From assembly GCA_903953565.1 (NCBI GenBank), contig CAJBKE010000027.1, positions 38,558 through 102,557 of the forward strand: a stretch of DNA of 64,000 bases, written 5' to 3'. How positions within the stretch are numbered: position 1 is the stretch's first letter; every line of letters starts with the position of its first letter. This document shows, piece by piece, positions 34,961 through 43,592 of the stretch. Below the pieces are notes generated by a model. That model saw nothing but the letters and a program-made list of their open reading frames with translations, did not search any database and was not told where the DNA came from. This DNA is from an uncultured Verrucomicrobiota bacterium. GTDB taxonomy: Bacteria; Verrucomicrobiota; Verrucomicrobiia; Chthoniobacterales; JACTMZ01. A program made the position numbers and the translations under genes.

Positions 34961-35806
34961 ATGGGAATTTTCCAGAAGCCGGCGCTCAAGATTCGCGTGC
35001 GAGGCAAGAGCAATGTTCCGGAAGGACTGTGGACCAAGTGTCCGGGTTGCGGGGAGGTAGTGACCAAAGCGGAGTTCGAGCAGAACCTCCAAGTCTGCCC
35101 GAAGTGCGATCACCATCTCACGCTTGGCGCGGCAGAGCGCATCAAGAGTCTGGTCGACGAGGGTTCCTTCAAGGAGCGCGATGCCGACCTGCTTTCCGTC
35201 GACTCTCTCAAATTCCGCGGCGTCGCCACCTATCAGGAGCGACTCGAGACTTACCGCAAGAAAACCGGACTCAAGGACGCGGTGATCACCGGTGATGCCA
35301 AGATCGGCGGGCACAGCATCGGCCTCGCCGTGATGGATTTCAATTTCATCGCCGCCACCATGGGTTCGGTCGTGGGGGAAAAAATCACCCGCGTCATCGA
35401 GCGCGCCACGAAAAACAAGTGGCCGGTCATCATCATCTCGGCATCCGGCGGCGCGCGCATGTATGAAGGCATGCTCAGCCTTATGCAGATGGCCAAGACG
35501 AGCGGCGCGCTGGCCCGCCATGCCGAGGCGAAGTTGCCCTACATTTCCATCCTCACCAATCCCACGACCGCGGGCGTCATGGCCAGCTACGCCTCGCTCG
35601 GCGATCTCATCATCGCCGAGCCGAAATGCATGATCGGCTTCGCCGGTCCGCGCGTTATCCGCGAGACCACGCACCAGGAGTTGCCCAAAGGCTTCCAAAC
35701 CGCCGAGTTCCTGCAGGACCACGGACTGGTCGACATGATCGTGCCGCGCCTCCGCATGCGCGAGGTGCTCGCCCAATTGCTCGATTTTCTCCACCGCGGA
35801 AAGTGA
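34961..35806 (+). CDS. accD: Acetyl-CoA carboxylase carboxyltransferase subunit beta
   Basis: The beta subunit of the carboxyltransferase that makes malonyl-CoA. It has 281 residues. The N-terminal zinc ribbon is CPGC...CPKC (about residues 27-49) and the crotonase-fold core has MDFNFIAATMGSVVGEKITR, ISASGGARMYEGMLSLMQMAK, LTNPTTAGVMASYASLGD and GFAGPRVIRETTHQELPKGFQTAEFL. Its stop overlaps the folC start (GTGA), which is the usual accD-folC arrangement. Confidence 0.97.
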   Translation: MGIFQKPALKIRVRGKSNVPEGLWTKCPGCGEVVTKAEFEQNLQVCPKCDHHLTLGAAERIKSLVDEGSFKERDADLLSVDSLKFRGVATYQERLETYRKKTGLKDAVITGDAKIGGHSIGLAVMDFNFIAATMGSVVGEKITRVIERATKNKWPVIIISASGGARMYEGMLSLMQMAKTSGALARHAEAKLPYISILTNPTTAGVMASYASLGDLIIAEPKCMIGFAGPRVIRETTHQELPKGFQTAEFLQDHGLVDMIVPRLRMREVLAQLLDFLHRGK

Positions 35807-37014
35807 ACTACCGCGACGCGCTCGCGTGGGTCTACGGGAGGCAGAGCTTCGGCATCAAGCTGGGGTTGGATAACACGCGGCGGTTGCTTGCCGCCGCCGG
35901 CAATCCGCAATCGCGTCTCCGCTTTCTCCACGTTGCCGGAACCAACGGCAAAGGCAGCACCTGCGCCATGATGGATGCCATTCTGCGCGCTGCCGGACAC
36001 CGCACCGGGCTCTACACTTCGCCGCATCTTGTCGACTTCCGTGAACGCATCCGCCTCGACGGCGCGATGATTCCCGAAGACGCCGTGGCGGAGGGACTCA
36101 GTTTGTTGCGCGAGGCCGCGAAAACTTGCAACCATGCCCCGACTTTTTTCGAGTTGGTCACCGTCCTCGCCGCGTGGTGGTTGGCGCGCGAGGAAGCGGA
36201 ATACGTCGTGTGGGAAACCGGAATGGGCGGACGCCTCGACGCGACCAATGCCGTTCTCCCGGACGTGGCGGTCATCACGCCGATCGGCCTGGACCATCAG
36301 AAATGGCTGGGCGACACCCTCGCACAGATTGCGGGGGAGAAAGCCGGCATCATCAAATCGCAGGTTCCGGTGGTCTCGGCCCCGCAAGCGCAAGAGGTCC
36401 GCGAAGTCCTCACTTCCACCGCGGCCGGGGTAGGGGCTCCGATCACTTTCGTCAGCGAACCTTGGTCGGGCGGAGCCGCTGGTTTGGCCGGAGCGCACCA
36501 ACGTTGGAATGCCGCCTTGGCCTGTGCCGCCCTGCGCACCGCGGGGGTGCGGGTCGATGCGCACGCCGAAGTCCAAGGCCTGAGCAGCGTAGTCTGGCCC
36601 GGACGCTTTCAGCGTGTCGGCGAGGATTTGGTGATCGATGGCGCGCACAATCCAAGCGCGATCGAAACGCTGGTCGCCACGTGGCGGGAAGTCTATGGCG
36701 ACGTGCGGGCCTCGCTGGTTTTTGGGGCGGTGCTGGACAAAGACATTGAGGCTTTGCTCCTCGCGCTGCGCTCCATAGCCGACGAAGTCTGGCTCGTGCC
36801 GGTAAACAATCTGCGTGGAGCTTCTCCCGAGGAACTGCGGCCAATGGCCGCAGCAGCGCGGTTCTCCACGATCCATGATGGTCCTGTGGAAGCGTCGTTG
36901 GCCGCGGCCCGCGCTGGCGGGCGGCCTGTGCTTGTCGCCGGGTCGCTTTTTCTCGCGGGCGAAGTGCTGGCCCTGCTCGAGGGAGCAGCCAGGCCGCACG
37001 CCACGTCGCAGTAG
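35803..37014 (+). CDS. folC: Folylpolyglutamate synthase / dihydrofolate synthase
   Basis: Adds glutamate to folates. It has 403 residues starting at GTG 35803 (NYRDALAWVYGRQSFGIKLGLDN), overlapping accD by four bases. The ATP P-loop is HVAGTNGKGSTCAMMDAIL, followed by LYTSPHLVDFRERI, VVWETGMGGRLDATNAV, and ITPIGLDHQKWLGDTLAQIAGEKAGIIK. The C-terminal domain has VIDGAHNPSAIE. An upstream frame exists inside accD but is a shadow. Confidence 0.95.
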   Translation: MNYRDALAWVYGRQSFGIKLGLDNTRRLLAAAGNPQSRLRFLHVAGTNGKGSTCAMMDAILRAAGHRTGLYTSPHLVDFRERIRLDGAMIPEDAVAEGLSLLREAAKTCNHAPTFFELVTVLAAWWLAREEAEYVVWETGMGGRLDATNAVLPDVAVITPIGLDHQKWLGDTLAQIAGEKAGIIKSQVPVVSAPQAQEVREVLTSTAAGVGAPITFVSEPWSGGAAGLAGAHQRWNAALACAALRTAGVRVDAHAEVQGLSSVVWPGRFQRVGEDLVIDGAHNPSAIETLVATWREVYGDVRASLVFGAVLDKDIEALLLALRSIADEVWLVPVNNLRGASPEELRPMAAAARFSTIHDGPVEASLAAARAGGRPVLVAGSLFLAGEVLALLEGAARPHATSQ

Positions 37015-37046
37015 GATCCTCGGGCTCTTCTTTTTTAGCGGCGGAA

Positions 37047-37688
37047 TCAACGCAGCGCCGCAATCTCCGCGGCGCGGTCTTTAGCGCGGAAGACCGAGGT
37101 GCCGGCCACCATGACATTGGCTCCGGCCTCGCGGCATTGCCGCGCGGTCTGCACATTGATCCCGCCGTCCACCGTGATGGGAAAGTCGAGTTTTCGATCG
37201 TCGCGCATTTTTTCCGCCGCGCGGATTTTCGGCAGCATGTCCTGCATGAAAGGCTGACCGCCGAAGCCCGGTTCCACGGTCATGACCAGCAGGATATCGA
37301 ATTTTCCGAGGTAAGGTTCGATCGATCCGATCGGGGTGTGCGGATTGATGGCGAGTCCGGCTCTTTTTCCGCCGGCGCGGATACGTTCGAGCGTTTCGGG
37401 AATGTCGGCATCGGCTTCGAGGTGGATATCCACCGAGCGGGCGATTGGAAGATACCGGTCGAGGTAACGGTCGGGATTGGTAATCATGAGGTGCACGTCG
37501 AGCGGCAAATCCGTGTGCCGCGACGCCGCCTCGACAAAGGCCGAGCCGAACGAGATGTTGTCCACGAAATGACCGTCCATCACATCGCAATGGATCCAAT
37601 CCGCCCCCGCGCGGGTCACGTCCGCCACTTCGTCCCCGAGACGGGCGAAATCACAGGCGAGGATCGATGGGGCCACGATGGTCTTCAC
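37047..37688 (-). CDS. rpe: Ribulose-phosphate 3-epimerase
   Basis: Interconverts ribulose-5-P and xylulose-5-P in the pentose phosphate pathway. It is a 213-residue TIM barrel. APSILACDFARLGDEV opens the protein, metal-binding residues lie in WIHCDVMDGHFVDN and LDVHLMI, and VEPGFGGQPFM and VDGGINVQTA supply the phosphate site. The start is GTG 37688. It is divergent from tadA with only 14 bp between the start codons. Confidence 0.96.
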   Translation of the reverse strand: MKTIVAPSILACDFARLGDEVADVTRAGADWIHCDVMDGHFVDNISFGSAFVEAASRHTDLPLDVHLMITNPDRYLDRYLPIARSVDIHLEADADIPETLERIRAGGKRAGLAINPHTPIGSIEPYLGKFDILLVMTVEPGFGGQPFMQDMLPKIRAAEKMRDDRKLDFPITVDGGINVQTARQCREAGANVMVAGTSVFRAKDRAAEIAALR

Positions 37689-37702
37689 GAGGGGAGGTTA
37701 CG

Positions 37703-38200
37703 TTGAGCCCGGAAGAAATCCAAGGCTTCGACTGGCAACCGGACGTTTTCTACATGCAGTCCGCTTTGCGTTGTGCGCAGAAAGCCGCCGCCGCGGACGA
37801 AGTGCCGATCGGTGCGGTGATTGTCCGCAACGGCGAGATCATCGGCCGCGCTTGGAACCAGGTCGAAATGCTCAAAGACGCCACGGCCCATGCCGAAATG
37901 CTGGCCATTACGCAGGCCGAGGCAGCGGTCGGCGATTGGCGGCTCAACGAATGCGACCTTTACGTGACGAAGGAACCGTGCCCGATGTGCGCCGGCGCCA
38001 TCGTGCTCTCGCGTTTGCGCCGCGTGGTTTTCGGCTGCGGGGATCCCAAAGGGGGCGCGGCTGGCGGATGGATCAACTTGCTGCAAAGCGAACCGCTCAA
38101 TCACCGGTGCGAAGTGACCGGTGGCGTTCTCGGCGAAGAGTCGGCCTCGTTGCTGCGTCAATTCTTCGGTAAAAAACGCGCGCCGATGGCCGAGAGCTGA
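37703..38200 (+). CDS. tadA: tRNA-specific adenosine deaminase
   Basis: Converts A34 to inosine in the tRNA-Arg wobble position. It has 165 residues. The catalytic zinc motif is HAEMLAIT (His, Glu) with KEPCPMCAGAIVLSR (two Cys), and VPIGAVIVRNGEIIGRAWNQ matches the E. coli start region. The start is set to TTG 37703 because a strong GGGGAGG ribosome site lies five to six bases upstream and it restores the usual N-terminal length; ATG 37754 is the alternative. Its last 43 bases overlap the convergent chorismate mutase gene. Confidence 0.93.
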   Translation: MSPEEIQGFDWQPDVFYMQSALRCAQKAAAADEVPIGAVIVRNGEIIGRAWNQVEMLKDATAHAEMLAITQAEAAVGDWRLNECDLYVTKEPCPMCAGAIVLSRLRRVVFGCGDPKGGAAGGWINLLQSEPLNHRCEVTGGVLGEESASLLRQFFGKKRAPMAES

Positions 38201-38625
38201 GCGACGGAGAGTGGTTGCGCGCCGCGGGCCATGGCACTGATCTGACGCGCATTGATTTCGTCGATCTGCGGACGTACATAGGCGCCGAGGTCTTGTGCAG
38301 GGCGATCGAGTGGCGCTATGCGGTTTTTCCGCCATCCTTCGATCCACTCCCATTGGATGCGGCGCGAGGCCTCCATCTCGGCCGCGAAAAACCGTCTCAC
38401 GGTGTCCGGGTTGAGTCCTTGCTGCTGTCCGGCGGCCATGACGGTCTGCAGAACGCTCGTCTCGCGCACCGGATCGTAGACCGGGACGTCGTTCGAGTGT
38501 TTGTACCATGCGATATCCGGCGAAAGTGCGAGGCGTCTTTCGGCAAGGGATGCGAGTTCGCCTTGCGGTCCGGCGCAACCGGCGAGCACCGCGAGAACGG
38601 GCATGATGGCGGTCCTCAGTTTCAT
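38158..38625 (-). CDS. Secreted gamma-class chorismate mutase (AroQ type), lipoprotein
   Basis: A 155-residue protein with a lipoprotein signal (MKLRTAIMPVLAVLAGC, lipobox LAGC) and an all-helical chorismate mutase region. LASLAERRLALSPDIAWYKHSNDVPVYDPVRET, VMAAGQQQGLNPDTVRRFFAAEMEASRRIQWEWIEGW matches exported AroQ-gamma enzymes, including the conserved Arg, Lys, Asp and Glu positions. It would convert chorismate to prephenate outside the cytoplasm, an odd location shared with some pathogens. Its start overlaps the stop of the alcohol dehydrogenase gene (ATGA). Assignment is by motif pattern, not by search. Confidence 0.78.
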   Translation of the reverse strand: MKLRTAIMPVLAVLAGCAGPQGELASLAERRLALSPDIAWYKHSNDVPVYDPVRETSVLQTVMAAGQQQGLNPDTVRRFFAAEMEASRRIQWEWIEGWRKNRIAPLDRPAQDLGAYVRPQIDEINARQISAMARGAQPLSVAQLSAIGARFLPKN

Positions 38626-39638
38626 TGGAAGTCGTTTTTCAGCACAATGCGGTAGCGCGCTTTGCCCGACTCGAGGTGTGCGAGAGCATCGTTCACTTTG
38701 GACATGGGGAATGTTTCCGTGACCGCTTCGATACCGTGGCGTGCGCAGAAGTCGAGCATCTGCGCCGTGGTGGCCGGGCTGCCCAGCGGCGAGGCGGAGA
38801 CCGAGCGCTGTCCCATGAGCAGCGGGAACACGCTGATGTTGAGCGGTTCGAGGACGGCGCCGACGAAATGCAGGCGTCCCTTGGGAGCGAGGGTGTCGAT
38901 ATACGAGCCCCAATCGAGGGACACGTTGACCGTGACCATGATGAAGTCGAGCGAGCGGGCGAAGGGTTTCAATTGCGCCGGGTCCCTCGAGTTGACCACG
39001 TGGTGCGCGCCGAGCTTTTGCAACTCGGCTTTTTTGTCCTCCGAAGAGGTGAATGCGACGACTTCGCAACCCCATTTGGCAAGGAACTGCACGGCGAGGT
39101 GGCCGAGGCCGCCCACGCCGACGACGCCCACGCGGTCGGTCGGTTGCACGCCGCATTGCACGATGGGATTGAAGACGGTGATGCCGCCGCAAAACAGCGG
39201 GCCGGCTTTGGCGGGGTCGACTCCGTCAGGAATCGGCACGGCCCACGCCCAGTGAGCGCGCACGCGTTCGGCGAAGCCGCCGGCACGGCCGATGATGGTT
39301 TCCTCGCCGCTGGCGCAGAGGTTATGGTCACCCCGCAGGCAGGCGGTGCAGCACGTGCAGCTGCCGGCAAACCAGCCGAGGCCCACGCGGTCGCCGACTT
39401 TGACTTTCTTCACTTTGTCGCCCGCCGCCACGATGCGGCCCGAGACTTCGTGGCCGGGGACGAGAGGATACTGCGCGTTGCCCCAGCTGTTGCGGATGAC
39501 CGAAAGGTCCGAGTGACAAATGCCGCAATAGTCCACGGCGATTTCGACCTGCTCGTCGCCGAGCGCGGCGGGCGTGTATTCGAACGGCTCCAGAGCCGCT
39601 CCGGCGGACTTCGCGGCGTAGGCTTTGATCCTGCTCAT
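38622..39638 (-). CDS. Zinc-dependent alcohol dehydrogenase (YahK/CAD-like)
   Basis: A 338-residue medium-chain dehydrogenase, NADP(H)-type cinnamyl/aldehyde reductase subgroup. Catalytic zinc ligands are in DYCGICHSDLSV and GHEVSGRIVAAG; the structural zinc loop has SCTCCTACLRGDHNLC. The Rossmann motif is VGVVGVGGLGHLAVQFLAKWG. The start ATG 39638 (MSRIKAYAAKS) is preferred over the longer frame to 39698. It is the first gene of a pair with the secreted chorismate mutase. Likely detoxifies aldehydes; the substrate is not known. Confidence 0.9.
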   Translation of the reverse strand: MSRIKAYAAKSAGAALEPFEYTPAALGDEQVEIAVDYCGICHSDLSVIRNSWGNAQYPLVPGHEVSGRIVAAGDKVKKVKVGDRVGLGWFAGSCTCCTACLRGDHNLCASGEETIIGRAGGFAERVRAHWAWAVPIPDGVDPAKAGPLFCGGITVFNPIVQCGVQPTDRVGVVGVGGLGHLAVQFLAKWGCEVVAFTSSEDKKAELQKLGAHHVVNSRDPAQLKPFARSLDFIMVTVNVSLDWGSYIDTLAPKGRLHFVGAVLEPLNISVFPLLMGQRSVSASPLGSPATTAQMLDFCARHGIEAVTETFPMSKVNDALAHLESGKARYRIVLKNDFQ

Positions 39639-39679
39639 GTGGCGGATTTTAACGGCCGCCGGCCCGGCGTCGAGTCTCG

Positions 39680-40657
39680 TCAGAGAATCAGCATGCAATC
39701 GCCGTAGCTGAAAAACCTGTATTTTTCACGCACAGCCTCCGCGTAGGCGCGCTGCACCAGTTCCTGTCCGGCCAGGGCGCAGACCAAGACGAAGAGGGTC
39801 GACTTCGGAAGATGAAAATTGGTTAGCAGAGCGTGAGCGTGGCGGAACTCGAAGCCCGGACGGATAAAAATTTCCGTGCGTCCCGCGCCGGGCGCGACCG
39901 GTCCGGCGGCCAGGGACTCGAGAACGCGCAGGCTCGTCGTTCCGACCGCGATGACGCGCTGTGCCGCGTTGATGGCCGCCGCCGCGTCGTCTCCAAGCTC
40001 GTAGTTCTCCCCGTGCATGCGGTGCTCGTCGAGATTGTCGCCGCGCACCGGCAGGAAGGTGCCGGGCCCGACGTGGAGTGTGACGAAGGCATGTGGCAAC
40101 TTGGCCAGGATCTCCGGCGTGAAATGCAGCCCGGCCGTGGGTGCGGCCACCGATCCGGCGACGGTCGCGTAAACTGTCTGGTAACGAATCCGGTCCTCCG
40201 CATCATCCTCGCGTCCGAGATAAGGCGGGATGGGTATGTGTCCGAGTTTTTCGAGATCGGGCGCGTCCTCAAATCGTACGACACGCGTGCCGTCGTTCTC
40301 ATCCACGGATTCGATGTGCGCCATGGTCCCGGCGATGGCAAAGCTGTCGCCGGCGCGAGTGCGTTTGCCCGGACGTGCGAAGGCTTTCCATCGGGCCGGT
40401 CCGAGTTGCTCGAAGAGCAATAATTCGATGCGTCCGTCTTCGGTCAGCAGGCGTGCGGGAATAACCCGGGAATTGTTCAACACCAGCAGATCGCCCGGAC
40501 GGATGAATTCCGGCAAGTCGCGGAACATGCGGTGCGTCACTGTTCCCGCCGACCGGTCTACCACCATCATGCGCGAAGCGGCACGATCGGGAAGGGGCCG
40601 CGAAGCGATGAGTTCGCGCGGCAATTCGAAATCGTAATCCGAGAGCCGCGCGCTCAC
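39680..40657 (-). CDS. queA: tRNA preQ1-34 S-adenosylmethionine ribosyltransferase-isomerase
   Basis: Builds epoxyqueuosine on tRNA by transferring a ribosyl unit from SAM. It has 325 residues, slightly shorter than most QueA. Motifs: LSDYDFELPRELIA near the start, GDLLVLNNSRVIPARL, PTAGLHFTPEIL, HVGPGTFLPVR, HRMHGENYEL and LLTNFHLPKSTLFVLVCALAG. The start is GTG 40657, overlapping the stop of the upstream GH-GT2 gene (GTGA), so its translation depends on that gene. Other queuosine genes are not in the window. Confidence 0.95.
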   Translation of the reverse strand: MSARLSDYDFELPRELIASRPLPDRAASRMMVVDRSAGTVTHRMFRDLPEFIRPGDLLVLNNSRVIPARLLTEDGRIELLLFEQLGPARWKAFARPGKRTRAGDSFAIAGTMAHIESVDENDGTRVVRFEDAPDLEKLGHIPIPPYLGREDDAEDRIRYQTVYATVAGSVAAPTAGLHFTPEILAKLPHAFVTLHVGPGTFLPVRGDNLDEHRMHGENYELGDDAAAAINAAQRVIAVGTTSLRVLESLAAGPVAPGAGRTEIFIRPGFEFRHAHALLTNFHLPKSTLFVLVCALAGQELVQRAYAEAVREKYRFFSYGDCMLIL

Positions 40658-43209
40658 GACTCCGGCTTGCCGGTCACGCGGGTGAGTCCGGCATGACGCG
40701 CGGCCACGCAGAGAAGATCCGCGGCGCGGCGTTTGAGTCGTCGTGAGCGGAAGGCCAGGAACAGCACGAACAATCCGTGGCCCGCACCCAGCCACCAGGG
40801 GATGCCGCCGCCCAAGAAATGCTGGTAGAGGAGCACGCCGATGAGCAGCAGGTTGGCCATGAAGGTCGGGCCTCCCATGCGCAAGCGAAGCGTGGCGCGG
40901 GTCAGGCATTTCGGTCCGCCATGATATTCGGTCACACTACGCAGACGCAGAAGCCACCAGAAGCTCCCGTAGATCTGCACGTCCCAGTCATTCCAACCGG
41001 TGTCGAGCGAGTAGCTCCATCCTTCGTCCTCGAGAAGTTTCGTCGTCTCGGCCAACAACCGCTCGCGCCCGTGTCCCTCTTCGTTCCAGAATTCGAAACG
41101 GGTGGTGCTGCCCGCGGCGTGCCGCGAAGCGAGTTCCTGCTCGGGCGTGCGGATGACGCGCTCCGGTGTGCGTTTGTATTTGAGCCACGTGTAATACCGC
41201 GCCCAGCCGCGGACGAGAGGCTGGGTGAAAGCGAGAAAAGCGACGAGCAAGCGCGCGCGCACCGAGTCGAACTGCGGTTCGAGCCGCGCATGGAGCATGT
41301 AAGACAGCGCGACGAGGAAGGTTCCGCCGAACATCAGATATGGCACGATGCGCAGCGAGGGGAAGCCGATCGAAAGCAGGAAGACAAAGACGGTCAGCAC
41401 GACCCACTCAAGGCTCGCGAGGTAGTTCGCCACCTCGGAGCGCGGGGTGGGATAAATGCTCTGGAAAAGTCCTTCGCCGAAGACGCCGTGGTAGATGAGC
41501 GGACGATTGACCAACCAGGTGAAACGCGGGGCGCCGTAAATTTGCCCTTTCCATTTGGCCGTGCCGGTCGGACCGAAAAAGACGAGGTGCTTGAAGCGCA
41601 GCATCGATTCCGCTTCGCCATAGCCTTCTTGCTGCTTGCGGAAGGCGCCGAGGGTGAAGCGGCGGTAATGCCAGACAATGGCCGCCGGGCTGAAGGCGAT
41701 GACTTGCCCGCTTTGCTGCAAGCGCCAGCAGAAATCCACATCATCGCCTGCTTTGCGGTAGTCCGCATCGAATCCGCCGACCGAATTGAAGGCCCAACGG
41801 TGGAAGGCCATGTTGCAGCCCGGAATGTGCTCGGCCACCACGTCGGTCAGCAGCACATGGCTCGGACCACCCGGCGCAGCCGACACGCAGGCTTGGATCC
41901 AATCCTGCGCAGGCGGCGAGATATTCGGTCCGCCCACGCCGGCGTAATCGCCCGACATCAACGTTCCGACTAAATAGTAGAGCCAGTCCTGATCGGCCAT
42001 GCAGTCGCTGTCGGTGTAGGCGATGACCTCGCCGGTCGCCGCCGCCGCGCCCGCGTTGCGAGCGTAGCTGAGCCCCATGTTTTTTTGGCGGATGTTTTGG
42101 AAGTCCGGCAAGTTGGCGCCTTCCGCTCGACGCTTTTCGCGCGCCTTTTCCCAATCGGCAACCACTTCCTGCGTGTGATCCTTCGATCCATCGTCGACGA
42201 AGACGATTTCATAATCCGGGTAATCGATGCGATCGAGCGCCGCGAGGCAGTCGCCCAAAGTCTTGGCCCCGTTGTAGGAACACACAACGACCGACACGCG
42301 CGGATATTTTTCGAGCGGCACGCGCTCGGCCAGCGGGCGTCCGCCGGTGAAAAGATTCTGCACGGTGCCAAAGGCTTTTTTCGGCTTTCGTTCGCGGGTC
42401 ACCAAGCCGAAGGACCAATCGAGAATTTCCTGTCCGCCGCGGAACCACTCGTCCGTCCACGAGTAGATGATGGTCCCCGCCAATCCCCCGCGCACCACGC
42501 TCTCGATATGCCATGCGAGCATTTCGGACTGCTCGTCTTCGCTGTGGCGAATGGTGTCCATGCCGAATTCGCCGAGCACGAGCGGGCGGTCCTCGGCGAG
42601 GTTCTGCAGGCGCGCGAGGTAGCGTTCGAAGTCCTCGCGGCGGTGCAGGTAGACATTGAAGGTGAAGAAATCCGCGTTCTGCGGCAGCAGGTATTCGGTC
42701 GGGGGAAAGCTGGCGTAGGAGCAGAGCACCCCGGGATCCGTGCGCTTGGCCAGATAGATGAGGTGCTCGACGAATTCCGTGACGCGGTGCGGACCCAGCC
42801 AACGAACCATGTGGCTGGGGATCTCGTTGCCCACCAAATAGCCGAAAATGGCCGGGTGGCCTTTGTGTTCGGCTACCGACGAGATGACCGTCTTTTCGAT
42901 TTCGCGGCGGATTTTCCGGTCGTTGAGGAATTCGATATGCTCGGCCCACGGAATGGAAATAAGGCAACGGATCCCGTGTTCGGCGCAGGCGTCGAGGAAC
43001 CACCGCGGCGGAACGTAGTAAATGCGCACGAGGTTGATCCCGGCCGAGCGCATGACGGCCAGATCGGCGCGCGCTTTTTCCGGCGTGCCGAAGTGATGTC
43101 CATCGGAATCGGGGGCGAATGGTCCGTAGGTCACGCCTTGGACAAAAAACTTGCGTTCGCCTTCGTGGAAAAATTTCGCTTGGACGCGGACGGGTGCGGA
43201 GAAACTCAC
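40654..43209 (-). CDS. Glycoside hydrolase-glycosyltransferase family 2 fusion membrane protein
   Basis: An 851-residue protein with three parts. Residues 1-290 form a clan-A TIM-barrel hydrolase (GH2/GH5-like): the acid/base Glu129 lies in YLVGNEIPSH and the nucleophile Glu214 in VLGEFGMD. Residues 300-560 are a GT2 domain (SVVVCSYNGAKTLGDCL, FVDDGS, AYTDSDC, GGFDADYRKAGDDVDFCWRL). The rest has several transmembrane helices (WVVLTVFVFLLSIGF; LMFGGTFLVALSYML; NLLLIGVLLYQHFLGG) and a soluble insertion. The start is GTG 43209. It could make and trim an exported polysaccharide. Both active sites look intact. Confidence 0.85.
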   Translation of the reverse strand: MSFSAPVRVQAKFFHEGERKFFVQGVTYGPFAPDSDGHHFGTPEKARADLAVMRSAGINLVRIYYVPPRWFLDACAEHGIRCLISIPWAEHIEFLNDRKIRREIEKTVISSVAEHKGHPAIFGYLVGNEIPSHMVRWLGPHRVTEFVEHLIYLAKRTDPGVLCSYASFPPTEYLLPQNADFFTFNVYLHRREDFERYLARLQNLAEDRPLVLGEFGMDTIRHSEDEQSEMLAWHIESVVRGGLAGTIIYSWTDEWFRGGQEILDWSFGLVTRERKPKKAFGTVQNLFTGGRPLAERVPLEKYPRVSVVVCSYNGAKTLGDCLAALDRIDYPDYEIVFVDDGSKDHTQEVVADWEKAREKRRAEGANLPDFQNIRQKNMGLSYARNAGAAAATGEVIAYTDSDCMADQDWLYYLVGTLMSGDYAGVGGPNISPPAQDWIQACVSAAPGGPSHVLLTDVVAEHIPGCNMAFHRWAFNSVGGFDADYRKAGDDVDFCWRLQQSGQVIAFSPAAIVWHYRRFTLGAFRKQQEGYGEAESMLRFKHLVFFGPTGTAKWKGQIYGAPRFTWLVNRPLIYHGVFGEGLFQSIYPTPRSEVANYLASLEWVVLTVFVFLLSIGFPSLRIVPYLMFGGTFLVALSYMLHARLEPQFDSVRARLLVAFLAFTQPLVRGWARYYTWLKYKRTPERVIRTPEQELASRHAAGSTTRFEFWNEEGHGRERLLAETTKLLEDEGWSYSLDTGWNDWDVQIYGSFWWLLRLRSVTEYHGGPKCLTRATLRLRMGGPTFMANLLLIGVLLYQHFLGGGIPWWLGAGHGLFVLFLAFRSRRLKRRAADLLCVAARHAGLTRVTGKPES

Positions 43210-43298
43210 GCCGTTTCAGCTAGGCCAAGCCGGGCCTCTTGTCGAGCGGATCGCGGGATTGACCGCTCCTGCGGTGGGCCTCAGGGTTTCGGCAGGTT

Positions 43299-43592
43299 AT
43301 GAACATCGCCATTGCCTTGGCCCAATTCATCATGCTCGCGCTGGCCACCATGGCATCGCACATTTTGGTCAATTCCGGTTCGGTCAGTTCGCCGCCCGCA
43401 ACATGGTCCGATACGGTCACGACCTTCATCGCCAACCAGGGCCTGTGGTTCCTCGTCGTTCCGGCGGCATGGCTCATGTTTGCCGGGTGGTGCGAAAAGA
43501 CAAAAAGCCCGCTGGCCAACGTCGCGCAGCCGATCGGTGCAGGGATTGCTGTGGCAATCCTCGCGGTGATCGTGCTGGTGCTGGTGTTTTAG
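43299..43592 (+). CDS. Small three-helix membrane protein of unknown function
   Basis: A 97-residue hydrophobic protein with three likely transmembrane helices (MNIAIALAQFIMLALATMASHIL; TFIANQGLWFLVVPAAWLMFAGW; PIGAGIAVAILAVIVLVLVF). No family was recognised and there are no motifs besides a WCEKTKS loop. It is divergent from the GH-GT2 gene and its stop overlaps the first bases of repeat copy 3. The codon pattern is like its neighbours, so it is probably a real gene. Confidence 0.65.
   Translation: MNIAIALAQFIMLALATMASHILVNSGSVSSPPATWSDTVTTFIANQGLWFLVVPAAWLMFAGWCEKTKSPLANVAQPIGAGIAVAILAVIVLVLVF

Noticed and set aside
38158..39192. Long form (344 codons) of the chorismate mutase reading frame
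   Set aside because: The upstream 190 codons lie within the alcohol dehydrogenase gene in another frame and are Arg/Pro/Ala-rich; the signal peptide at 38625 marks the start.
40777..43302. Two ~400-codon plus-strand ORFs opposite the GH-GT2 gene
   Set aside because: Antisense shadows; the minus-strand protein has intact catalytic motifs across its whole length.
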